64,000 nt of DNA from the NCBI GenBank assembly GCA_014762625.1, contig JABURQ010000119.1, forward strand, positions 1-64,000. Direction: 5' to 3'. How positions within the stretch are numbered: the stretch's first letter is position 1; the number at the start of each line of letters is the position of its first letter. Of the stretch, positions 36,046 to 44,173 are shown one piece after another. Under the pieces are notes generated by a model, which saw only the letters and a list, made by a program, of their open reading frames with translations, searched no databases and was not told the origin of the DNA. The translations under genes and the position numbers were made by a program. The DNA comes from Planctomycetaceae bacterium. GTDB lineage: Bacteria > Planctomycetota > Planctomycetia > Planctomycetales > Planctomycetaceae.

Positions 36046-37443
36046 TTATCCCAAATTGAGCCGACTATCTCCTTTCGGCAAATCGAAACAGAGTAGACGT
36101 TTTTCTTTCACATCGCAGAAGGTTCCCGGTTTCAGATCCAGCGGTCGCTTCACCGCCGTCAGCTTCTGGAGACCTTGGTCAGACTGGATGCGCGGCTGAT
36201 GGAAGTCGGTCGATTTTGCCGTTTCCAGAGTGAAGTTCGGCGAGGCGAACGGGGCTTTCAGTATCGTCGTTTCACCCTTTGTCTCGATCGTGGTCAATTC
36301 TTTGGCCGCCCAGTATCGGGCGATTTCACTCAGCTTCATCCAGATCACGTTTTCGTTGCGAGCGTGGACCCGTTTGACGGCTTCCTTAAAGATGTTGAAA
36401 CCGAGTTCGTCGCCGTTGTAATAGATTCCCGGCCAGTGACAGACCATGATCGCCGGCTCGCCTCGATCGATCACTTCGGGCAGGCGGCCACCCTGGAGGT
36501 CTTCGGTGATCAGTTTGTCGACAGAACCGGGAGTCAAGCCGTCCCACCCACCGAACCAGTCTCCCGTACAACCGATAATCGAAACGACGCACTGAGGATC
36601 GTCTGTCTGTAAACCTTTCGCGTTTTCGACGCGAGGAGCGACGCTGCGATCATCGGTATAAAGATGCCGGAAATAATGTGGGATTTCAGTGCCGTATACA
36701 TCCCGACAGGCTTGCAACGTGCTGAGCGATAATGCTTCCCGGGATCGATTGCCGTACCCGCCGGGAGTCGTGACTCCCTCGCAATAGAGCCCCGCGTTTT
36801 TGAGAATTCGGAGAGCGTAAGCGGCATAGTCAGCGAGTTCGTCGGCGGATTTATTGACGCTCCAGCCCCAGTTCTCCATATAATTTTCGTTACGCTCGGG
36901 ATAGGGACGTCCTGTTTTGGTATTAATGGCCCAGGTGTGAGTGACCATCTCCGGGTGAATGTCCCAGTCCTCCTGCATGAACTCACGGACCAGCTTGAGA
37001 CTCTCCTGTAGTTCCCGTTTCGTCCAGCCCGGCATCTCTCGATCGACCCACCCGACCATCGCGGGGTAGGGGACGATGCTGTATTTCCCTTTCACGCCCT
37101 GTTCCCGACACCACTCGCCGAATTTGCGGACGAAGGCATCGGGAATCTCACGCGGCAAGGATCGCCAATCCTGCTTGTATCTGTCGGGGAAGACTTCTGC
37201 GAACTGTGGGATGCAAAAATGGGCGAGATTCACCAGCGCACAGGAATCGTCGATGATAAAACTGAGCGGGACGCGATTGCGGGGATTCAGAACTTTCACG
37301 GAATCAGTTTGTTTCGGACGTTCTCCCGGTTCCTGGGCGAATGCCGGGAGTGTCCGACTGAGCCAGCCGATCGCAGGCATACTCGCCAGCGACGTGAGGG
37401 CTGTTTTCGAGAGAAATTCGCGACGGGACTGCTGATCCAACAT
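36046..37443 (-). CDS. Tat-exported polysaccharide-deacetylase-like protein
   Basis: 465 residues with a twin-arginine signal (QSRREFLSKTALTSLASMP). VPLSFIIDDSCALVN near 58-72 resembles the metal-binding DD motif of NodB-type deacetylases, and HPEMVTHTW supplies possible histidine ligands; TTPGGYGNRS is consistent with the later motif. The match is partial, so catalysis is uncertain. It is the last gene of a minus-strand run (giant redox protein, acyltransferase, this gene) with spacings of 39 and 12 bases, suggesting joint action on a substituted glycan. Confidence 0.7.
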   Translation of the reverse strand: MLDQQSRREFLSKTALTSLASMPAIGWLSRTLPAFAQEPGERPKQTDSVKVLNPRNRVPLSFIIDDSCALVNLAHFCIPQFAEVFPDRYKQDWRSLPREIPDAFVRKFGEWCREQGVKGKYSIVPYPAMVGWVDREMPGWTKRELQESLKLVREFMQEDWDIHPEMVTHTWAINTKTGRPYPERNENYMENWGWSVNKSADELADYAAYALRILKNAGLYCEGVTTPGGYGNRSREALSLSTLQACRDVYGTEIPHYFRHLYTDDRSVAPRVENAKGLQTDDPQCVVSIIGCTGDWFGGWDGLTPGSVDKLITEDLQGGRLPEVIDRGEPAIMVCHWPGIYYNGDELGFNIFKEAVKRVHARNENVIWMKLSEIARYWAAKELTTIETKGETTILKAPFASPNFTLETAKSTDFHQPRIQSDQGLQKLTAVKRPLDLKPGTFCDVKEKRLLCFDLPKGDSRLNLG

Positions 37444-37455
37444 GGACGACCTCTT

Positions 37456-38814
37456 TCACACGCGGATAAAGAATTTGTGACGATACATCCAGAGCGCAAT
37501 CAACCACATCGTAAACAGGACCAGTATCGATTCGTTGATCGGCGCGTATACGTTCTTTTCACTGAAAAAGATCGGGATGAGCGAAGTCTGAAAGACCTTG
37601 TCGATGGTAGTCATGTGCGTTTCCAGATTGCGGGCGATGAAGCCATGCATCAGCGATGCCATCAGGTAAAACGCGATCGAGTTCATCCCGACCACAACCA
37701 GAGGAAACCCGAGCCGTTTCACATTCAGAATGTCGAAAATCAGAAAGAAAACCGCCATCATCAGAAAAACCCAGCCAGCACTGAAAATCGCCCAGGTGGG
37801 AGTCCAGATGCGTTTCACGATCGGGCAGACGGTCCACCCCCAATCGCCGGTATCCATCGGCCAGATATGAGTATCCATCAGGAAACCCGCAACCAGTAAC
37901 AGAAAACCCCAACCGAACAGCATCCGGCACTTGCGTCGTTTGGTTTCTGTCCCGATCAGTAACTGTCCCGCGATCAAGCCGAAGATCATCGTCGCGATCG
38001 ACGGGATAAAGTTCAGAGTCGTGTAGCCTCCAGTATTCACCCAGAATTTCTTGCCCCGGAACTCTTCCTCGAAGCGCGGCGGTTTGTTGAGCCATTTTCG
38101 ATCGAAGCCGGCCGCGGCGTTGGTATGTTTGTTCCAATGCGCGGAATACTCATCGTCGAAGATTTCGACTTCTTCTTCGGGATCGTATCCCTCTTCTTCG
38201 AGATACGCATACAGGTCGATCCGTTCCGGTTCGGGAATCGTGTAATTGTAGAACCAGTAACCGTAACCTCCCAGAATGAACAGGATCGCTATCACCTGAA
38301 CGACCTGGCCTCGTCCCACCAGCAGATACACAAACAGGTAGCCGAGTCCGATTTGAGTAAGCACATTCACCAACTTGAAGTGCGTCATCGGATCGCCCAC
38401 CGAATACAGAAACACTCCCAGCAGAATCAAAACGAGGGAGCGGATCACCGCATGCAGAAACCGTCCGAACCAATGCTGACCCTGGCGGGCGCGTTTGGCA
38501 TACGAAAACGGCATCGAAACGCCCACCATGAACATGAACGCCGGCTGGATCAAATCCCATAACGCGCAACCGACCCAGGGGACGTGTGAGAGTTGGTAAG
38601 CCAACGTTTCCCAGAGCATCTGGCTCTGACCCGAGGAGACAATCTCCGACTGGTGTCTGTTCCAGACACGGGCCAGATGAAATCCTTCGGAAGCCATTAG
38701 CAGCATCACGAAGCCACGAAACGCATCGAGGGAGGTCAGTCTCGCGGTCGGTTTCTCTGTCTCGACCGGTAGTTTCTGTGGCGGTTCGGGCTGTTTGCCG
38801 ATGGAGTATGTCAT
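37456..38814 (-). CDS. Membrane acyltransferase, heparan-alpha-glucosaminide N-acetyltransferase-like (DUF5009 type)
   Basis: 452 residues with about ten membrane segments. The family signature RLTSLDAFRGFVMLLMASEG is at about 25-44, and the conserved WDLIQPAFMFMVGVSMPFSY follows near 97-116. This matches the HGSNAT/DUF5009 group, which in animals acetylates glucosamine of heparan sulfate across the lysosomal membrane. Here it could move acetyl groups to a periplasmic sugar. A hydrophilic loop (about 205-260) rich in acidic residues is inserted in the middle. It is the middle gene of the 36-42.7 kb operon. Confidence 0.85.
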   Translation of the reverse strand: MTYSIGKQPEPPQKLPVETEKPTARLTSLDAFRGFVMLLMASEGFHLARVWNRHQSEIVSSGQSQMLWETLAYQLSHVPWVGCALWDLIQPAFMFMVGVSMPFSYAKRARQGQHWFGRFLHAVIRSLVLILLGVFLYSVGDPMTHFKLVNVLTQIGLGYLFVYLLVGRGQVVQVIAILFILGGYGYWFYNYTIPEPERIDLYAYLEEEGYDPEEEVEIFDDEYSAHWNKHTNAAAGFDRKWLNKPPRFEEEFRGKKFWVNTGGYTTLNFIPSIATMIFGLIAGQLLIGTETKRRKCRMLFGWGFLLLVAGFLMDTHIWPMDTGDWGWTVCPIVKRIWTPTWAIFSAGWVFLMMAVFFLIFDILNVKRLGFPLVVVGMNSIAFYLMASLMHGFIARNLETHMTTIDKVFQTSLIPIFFSEKNVYAPINESILVLFTMWLIALWMYRHKFFIRV

Positions 38815-38853
38815 GCTCTGGTTCGATTCGTTGTCTTATTGAGAATGCTGAGC

Positions 38854-41800
38854 TTATTCGGGTCCGTGACTGTGCCCTGGTTTGAATCCGTGTCCGGCCT
38901 TGTCCTTGAGGTGCTCGGGGAGTTGATAGCCCCCCGCTTCCAGAAACGACAGCAGGTCGAGGATTTCGTCTTTCTGCAACACGTCGGCCAAACCTTGCGG
39001 CATGGGAGAAATCTTCGAGGGAAAGCGTTCGTCAATCTGCTTCTTCTGTATCACGGTGACCTGCGTCGGTAACAGCATATTCTGAATCAGATGGAGTTCC
39101 GATTCAGTTTCTTCGGCGATTACACCGGTAAACACTTTGCCGTTCTCCAGAATCAGTTGGTGCGGCTGGAACTTCTTATTGATCTCGCTGGAGGGTTCGA
39201 GAATCTGTTTCAGCAGTTTCTCGCCGCGATAATCTTCCGCGACTTTCGTCAGGTCGGGACCAATTTTCACGCCGTGTCCGCCGACCTGATGGCATTGGTG
39301 GCATTTGGCTTTGAGGAATGACTGCATGCCCCGCATCACGCGATCTTCCGACTGTTTGACTTTCAGACCGGCGAAATCGGCCAGCGTCCATTTCCTGACG
39401 ATTTGGGGTTTGGCGGAGGCGAGAAGTTGTTCGGCTTCTTCCAGACTGGTCCCGACGGCGATGGAACCGTTCATGATGACCCAGTGCCCCGGAAACGTGC
39501 AGACGAACGGATAGATCCCCGGTTCTTTCGGCGCGACAAATCGCAACACGTGGACCTGATTCTTGCGCGTCGGACCGATCATGGGCGAGAATTCCAGAAT
39601 CGAATCCATTTTCTCTTTCGGGATGAAATCGGAATTGGCGAACTTGGGATCTTTCGCCATTTCATTCGCCGCCATCCCGACCTCTTCCAGTTTTCCCGGC
39701 TTCACGATCACCAGGTTGTGATCCGTGGCGTCGGGATTAGAGAAGACGATTTTTACCGGCTGGCCCGCAGTGACGGCAATTTCATCGACGGTATATCGCA
39801 TTCGTTCCGGCTGACATCCGATCCGCACGGTTTTGAGATTCTTCTGACTGTCGAATTGAGCTTCTTGTGCGGTGGCGGCAGGTTCTTTGAGTTCGCTGCT
39901 CCGTTCCAGCTTTTTCATCAGCCGCGCGAGATTGTAGCTCGGGTCGTTCTCCCAATGCGGTCGGAGCGTGTGAGAACCGAGCGAACAGCGAATCGCGTAC
40001 GCCAGATGGCCGTCCGCAGGATGATTGAGAACATCGAGCATCGCATCGAGTGCCGGTTTCGTCCCGATGTAGCTCGCCGCGATCGCCGCTTCCATCCGCA
40101 CCAGACCGTTGGAGTCATTCGCCGATTTTCGCAACAGCGAGATAGCGTCCGGCATTTCGTCGTGCCAGTAGCGGAGTTGCTGAGTGGCGGCGGCGCGGGC
40201 GTGATGATCGTCCGAAGAGAGGATGTCCCGCAGCAGATCGGTATCGACCGCTTCGATCCAGCGAAGCGTCCAGACCGCTTCGATCTGGTGGTGGCGATAA
40301 CGGGGATCCTGCGGATCGAGATTGGCGACCCACGCTTTGACCGCCTGCTCGGCTCGATCGTGATCCCGTTCGCGAAGTTCCCGTTTCGCCCAATAGCGGT
40401 AGCGGTATTCGGGACGAGACAGCATCGAGACGAGTTCCGGGATCGACATTTCCGCGAAGTTGGGAGTCTCCTGCAGGTCGTGTCCTTTCGCGGTAATTCG
40501 CCAGATTCGACCCGAATGACGATCGCGTCGTTCGTCGCGAAGTGAATACTGCATGTGGCCTTTGACCGGGTTGTACCAGTCGCAGACATACATCGCTCCC
40601 CGCGGACCGTAACGCAGATCGACCGGAATAAAACTGAGGTTCGTCGAGAAAATCAAATCGCTAACGTATTCTTCGTCGTAGCCGAATTCTCCTTCGACCC
40701 ACTTGTGAATCTCGATCCGGTTGGTCGGTTTGTAGCGGGCTTTGATGAATCCTCCCTGAAGCTCTTCCGGAAAGGTCGCGAAATCGACGAACTCATGACC
40801 GCAGGTCCCCGAATACGCCCGCAAGCCGGCAGGTTTGGGATGCTGTTCGGGATAGGGGGGATCGAGCGAATGAAACGCGGCGGCGAAGATCGGGTGACTG
40901 GCAACGTGATTCCCCCAGTCGTCAAACGTCACACCCCACGGATTCGTGCTGTGATATGTGCCGAAACTGGTCAGTCGATGATGGGCCGGCTCGAATCGGA
41001 ACCAGCCGCTGTTTTGCTGACGAACCGGGCCGTACGGCGTTTCGACCTGCGAATGATGAAAGATCGATTCCCGAAACAGCAGATCGCCGTCCGGTGTCCA
41101 GGTAAAGTCGTGTAACGCATGATGCGAATCTTCCGTACCGAAACCGGTGAGTATTAGCTTTCTTTCGTCTGCTTTGTCGTCGCCGTCCGTGTCTTTCAGG
41201 AAAGTGAGGTGCGGCATTTCGGAAACGTAGATTCCCCCGTCGCCGAATTCAAACGAGAGAGGAATATGGAGATCGTCGGCGAATACGGTCGATTTGTCGG
41301 CTTTGCCGTCCTGGTCGGTGTCTTCCAGAATGACGATCTTGTCGTTCGGTTCGTTCATCGGATAGACGTGCGGATAAGTCGTCGAACAACTGACCCACAA
41401 CCGCCCGCGATTGTCCCACCGCATCTGAATCGGGGCTCCGATATCGGGAAATTCTTCTTCGCCCGCAAACAGGTTCACTTCAAACCGGGGATCGATCTTG
41501 AACGCTTTCAGTTCTTCTCCCGCCGTCATCCATTCGTTCGCTCCCCGGCTTTGGGCTGTGGGCGGCATTTCAGGGAGATTGGAATCGTCGATCCGTTCCG
41601 GAAGGGCTTTCCCCTGGGCCAACGCCCACAATCGATTGTCCCGATTGCGAACCATCAGGTCGAAGTTTTTCATGGCGGGGAGAAAGTCGAGATAGCCGTA
41701 CGTCTTGTTCCGCCCTCCGGTGTAATAGAAGGTGTTGAGGGGACGATAACGTCTGAAGAACTGTCGGTTTTTATCGACGACCAGGTCGCGGATATCTTCA

Positions 41801-42684
41801 TTGACGACGGAGGCGTCTTCGTGAAACGTTCCCCGGAACAAAGCCCGTGAGAAAATCTCGTAGCCGTCTTCATTCAAATGCACACCATTCAACGTTAGCG
41901 GGGAATCGCTTTCCGCCATCGCCTGGGAAGTCGCCTGATAGACGTCCACAAATCCGACCTGCTCGGCTTTCGCCACTTTCTCGACCACGTCCGCGTAGAG
42001 CTTGAGATTCGCATTATTGTTGGTTCCAGCGGGAACTCCTTTAATGTTCTCGTTGGCGATGGGAGAAACGAGAATCACCTGCGGTGCTGATTGGCCGTTG
42101 AAGGCGCGCGATTTCAACATCCGCACATGCTCGGTCAACGCGGTCTCGAAGTCGGCGAGCCCCGCTTTTCCGGTAAACGATTCATTGAATCCATAAGAGG
42201 CGAAGATCACGTCGATCTTCTCGTGGGTCAGATGCTGATTGAGATCGGCGAAGTTGTCGGGACGCGGTTGCAGGTCGGGGGTATCAGCGGACCAGCAGAA
42301 GTTGCGGAAGGTCAACTGGTGATGCGGATATTTCTGATGCAGGAACGTCTCGAAGTAGCCGTGAAATTGCGACTGTTCCAGAAGACCGTTCCCAACGAGC
42401 GCGATACGCGCTTCGTTTTTGAGGGTGAGAGGTAGCCTGGTCTCGGCTGGAGCCACGGTTTCCGCCCGCGGAGCAGTGTTTTCAAAAATGGCGTATTTGG
42501 CGTATTCGGGATCTCTTTCCGGTGCCGGCTCTCCGGTTTTGCGATTCTTGGCATCTTCGACCTTTGGAGGATTGGCTTTTCCGTTCTGCTTTTGTTTTTG
42601 AGCGTCCAGATCGGAAGACCACAACAGACAACAGCACAGAACGAACGCAACGGTGGAGAGAATAAATCGAATCGAGCGAGACAT
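38854..42684 (-). CDS. Giant secreted redox protein: GDSL-like + dehydrogenase propeller + HEAT + azurin-like + c-type heme
   Basis: 1276 residues with a signal peptide. In order: a GDSL/SGNH-like domain (about 90-290; block V is NGVHLNEDGY); the dehydrogenase propeller (about 370-700, with LEDTDQDGKADKSTVFADDL); HEAT-like helices (about 720-920); an azurin/plastocyanin-like copper domain (about 948-1083, ligands in DHNLVIV and FVCTFPGHWVIMNG); and a heme segment with C1128-HQCH1132. The GDSL serine is replaced in VGNGLLEQ, so that domain may be binding only. The design suggests electrons from substrate oxidation leave through copper and heme within the same chain. It heads an operon with the acyltransferase and deacetylase-like genes. 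Confidence 0.88.
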   Translation of the reverse strand: MSRSIRFILSTVAFVLCCCLLWSSDLDAQKQKQNGKANPPKVEDAKNRKTGEPAPERDPEYAKYAIFENTAPRAETVAPAETRLPLTLKNEARIALVGNGLLEQSQFHGYFETFLHQKYPHHQLTFRNFCWSADTPDLQPRPDNFADLNQHLTHEKIDVIFASYGFNESFTGKAGLADFETALTEHVRMLKSRAFNGQSAPQVILVSPIANENIKGVPAGTNNNANLKLYADVVEKVAKAEQVGFVDVYQATSQAMAESDSPLTLNGVHLNEDGYEIFSRALFRGTFHEDASVVNEDIRDLVVDKNRQFFRRYRPLNTFYYTGGRNKTYGYLDFLPAMKNFDLMVRNRDNRLWALAQGKALPERIDDSNLPEMPPTAQSRGANEWMTAGEELKAFKIDPRFEVNLFAGEEEFPDIGAPIQMRWDNRGRLWVSCSTTYPHVYPMNEPNDKIVILEDTDQDGKADKSTVFADDLHIPLSFEFGDGGIYVSEMPHLTFLKDTDGDDKADERKLILTGFGTEDSHHALHDFTWTPDGDLLFRESIFHHSQVETPYGPVRQQNSGWFRFEPAHHRLTSFGTYHSTNPWGVTFDDWGNHVASHPIFAAAFHSLDPPYPEQHPKPAGLRAYSGTCGHEFVDFATFPEELQGGFIKARYKPTNRIEIHKWVEGEFGYDEEYVSDLIFSTNLSFIPVDLRYGPRGAMYVCDWYNPVKGHMQYSLRDERRDRHSGRIWRITAKGHDLQETPNFAEMSIPELVSMLSRPEYRYRYWAKRELRERDHDRAEQAVKAWVANLDPQDPRYRHHQIEAVWTLRWIEAVDTDLLRDILSSDDHHARAAATQQLRYWHDEMPDAISLLRKSANDSNGLVRMEAAIAASYIGTKPALDAMLDVLNHPADGHLAYAIRCSLGSHTLRPHWENDPSYNLARLMKKLERSSELKEPAATAQEAQFDSQKNLKTVRIGCQPERMRYTVDEIAVTAGQPVKIVFSNPDATDHNLVIVKPGKLEEVGMAANEMAKDPKFANSDFIPKEKMDSILEFSPMIGPTRKNQVHVLRFVAPKEPGIYPFVCTFPGHWVIMNGSIAVGTSLEEAEQLLASAKPQIVRKWTLADFAGLKVKQSEDRVMRGMQSFLKAKCHQCHQVGGHGVKIGPDLTKVAEDYRGEKLLKQILEPSSEINKKFQPHQLILENGKVFTGVIAEETESELHLIQNMLLPTQVTVIQKKQIDERFPSKISPMPQGLADVLQKDEILDLLSFLEAGGYQLPEHLKDKAGHGFKPGHSHGPE

Positions 42685-42813
42685 CGAGGATCCTTCAGGT
42701 CGGTAAGAGTCTTGTCGTAGTCAAAAACATTCTAGCGACAGTCCGACCCGGAATCACGATGTATCAGAAGAGAAAGCGATCTTCTGTGAGCCTCTTTGAG
42801 AGTGATCGAATTT

Positions 42814-43797
42814 TTAAAAGTCGTACCACAAGCCCCAGCCGAGCTGTCGTTCGAACCGGTCATAAAAAGAAAGCTGGCTGCTTTTACCATTGTACAGATA
42901 CAGTCCGGTTCGTAGCAGTCCGGTCGATGGAGCATCGGCTCGCCACGACCAACCCATCTGTGCTGAGACAGCTCCTCCGAAATCGACTTCCTCACGTAAG
43001 TCGCCGTTAATCGCGAAGAAAGGAGCCCCACGGCGCCCCGTGGGGACGGCGGGCGCATATTCCGCTCCGAAAGCAAACCGCCATTTTTCGGCGACAATAT
43101 TGATGAATGCATACGAAGCTTCCGCATACAAGCGAACGTCTGGAGTGGAATAATAAGAATAGCCGAAGGTGAGATTGTCGCGCACGTAATTGAGTCGATC
43201 GTATCCGGGATTGCTGATCAGAAATTCGTCTCCGAGATGCGAACTGAGGTGCGTGTAACCGAATTTGAAACGATGAGGTCCTGTCCCCCAGGTGAGTGGT
43301 AAAGCCATACGGAAATCCATCGCGTCAACATCCGTATTCTCTCGGGGGTCGATTCGAACTGAAACTCCTCCCATGAAATCAAGTTGTACCCCCTCGTTAC
43401 GATCCGTGGCACCCCAGCGAACAATTCCCAGACGCCCTCCGAGAGAGGATTCCCACAGTAACCCGTCGTCGTGATCAGATACCCATTGAGTCCCCAGGCG
43501 AGGTTCGTGGGGATGGCTGAGGTAAGTCGGATAGATGAAACCTTGCGGCAATAACTTCCATCCATATCCGTCTGCTGCGGCAGATAGTCGCTCATCGAAT
43601 CTCGTCGATGAAAATCCAGATTCTCCATCATCCCAGGAAGTATGAATGCTTGCCCGACCTGTATCGACGGACCCCACGTCTTCAAGTCCGACCCACGGTT
43701 GACCGCGCAAAGAACCACACACCGTCAAAGCGAATAACAAGGCGCAGAGAACGGATCGATGGATTGTGGTATTGAACAGTCGGAAGGAAACCATCAT
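42814..43797 (-). CDS. DUF1207 outer-membrane-like beta-barrel protein
   Basis: About 327 residues from the ATG at 43797 (frame open to 43884; GAGG lies just upstream). A signal peptide (SVLCALLFALTVCGSL) is followed by alternating beta strands ending in an aromatic residue (GWGLWYDF), as in outer-membrane barrels. Hallmarks of DUF1207 are TYLSHPHEPRLGTQ, LGGRLGIVRWG, HRFKFGYTHLSSHLGDEFL, LNYVRDNLTFGYSYY and APFFAINGDLREEVDFGG. Function is unknown. It is on the same strand as, and 129 bases before, the giant redox gene at 42684, and has a terminator just upstream of it. Confidence 0.88.
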   Translation of the reverse strand: MMVSFRLFNTTIHRSVLCALLFALTVCGSLRGQPWVGLEDVGSVDTGRASIHTSWDDGESGFSSTRFDERLSAAADGYGWKLLPQGFIYPTYLSHPHEPRLGTQWVSDHDDGLLWESSLGGRLGIVRWGATDRNEGVQLDFMGGVSVRIDPRENTDVDAMDFRMALPLTWGTGPHRFKFGYTHLSSHLGDEFLISNPGYDRLNYVRDNLTFGYSYYSTPDVRLYAEASYAFINIVAEKWRFAFGAEYAPAVPTGRRGAPFFAINGDLREEVDFGGAVSAQMGWSWRADAPSTGLLRTGLYLYNGKSSQLSFYDRFERQLGWGLWYDF

Positions 43798-43840
43798 CTG
43801 CCTCGAAAGGAAAGCTGTTGAGGCGAGTAAACATAGAATC

Positions 43841-43875
43841 AAAAAAGGGACTGGAGTTATAGATCTCCAGTCCCT
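43841..43875 (-). terminator. Terminator of the 44174 gene
   Basis: A perfect 11-base stem (43846-43856 with 43865-43875) and 8-base loop, followed on the minus strand by TTTTTT (43846-43841). It ends the transcript of the large gene at 44174. Repeat copy 3 lies between the gene's stop and this terminator. Confidence 0.92.
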
Positions 43876-43899
43876 AAGGGTCAAGATAAAGTAGGTGCT

Positions 43900-44149
43900 A
43901 ACAGCCCGTTGAAAAACTCGATTTTGCTGCGAATGGATTTTTGATCTGAATCACATCGTCACAAATTCTCGATGAATCCCAGCATGGCTGGCTTGTTGAT
44001 TCGAGACCGCACCACCAATGTCGGCGAACAGTTTGAAGCTGACATGACTTTGATCGGCGGAACCGGAAAGATTCACCTGCGAATTCCTTCCTTGTGCTCC
44101 TTTCAAAATTCTCATTCTCGCCAATAAATCCGTTTCTCGACACGCTGCT
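43900..44149. repeat. Three-copy repeat family, copy 3 (long form)
   Basis: A 250-base copy with the family's terminal inverted repeats (AACAGCCCGTTGAAAAAC at the left; GTTTCTCGACACGCTGCT at the right). It contains, at 43978-44070, a 93-base segment absent from the other copies, which have 6 bases (copy 2) or nothing there. It lies 24 bases past the stop of the giant gene at 44174 and before its terminator. No transposase is present. Confidence 0.85.
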
Positions 44150-44173
44150 TATGAATCCGACGGAAATCTTTCA

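Noticed and set aside
39403-40545. 380-residue plus-strand frame opposite the giant gene at 38854
   Set aside because: It is the shadow of a real gene with copper-domain and HEAT-like sequence on the other strand.
43898-44143. 81-residue minus-strand frame spanning repeat copy 3, partly matched by a frame in copy 2
   Set aside because: The similarity is that of the repeat DNA itself; copy 1 breaks the frame and nothing suggests a protein family.
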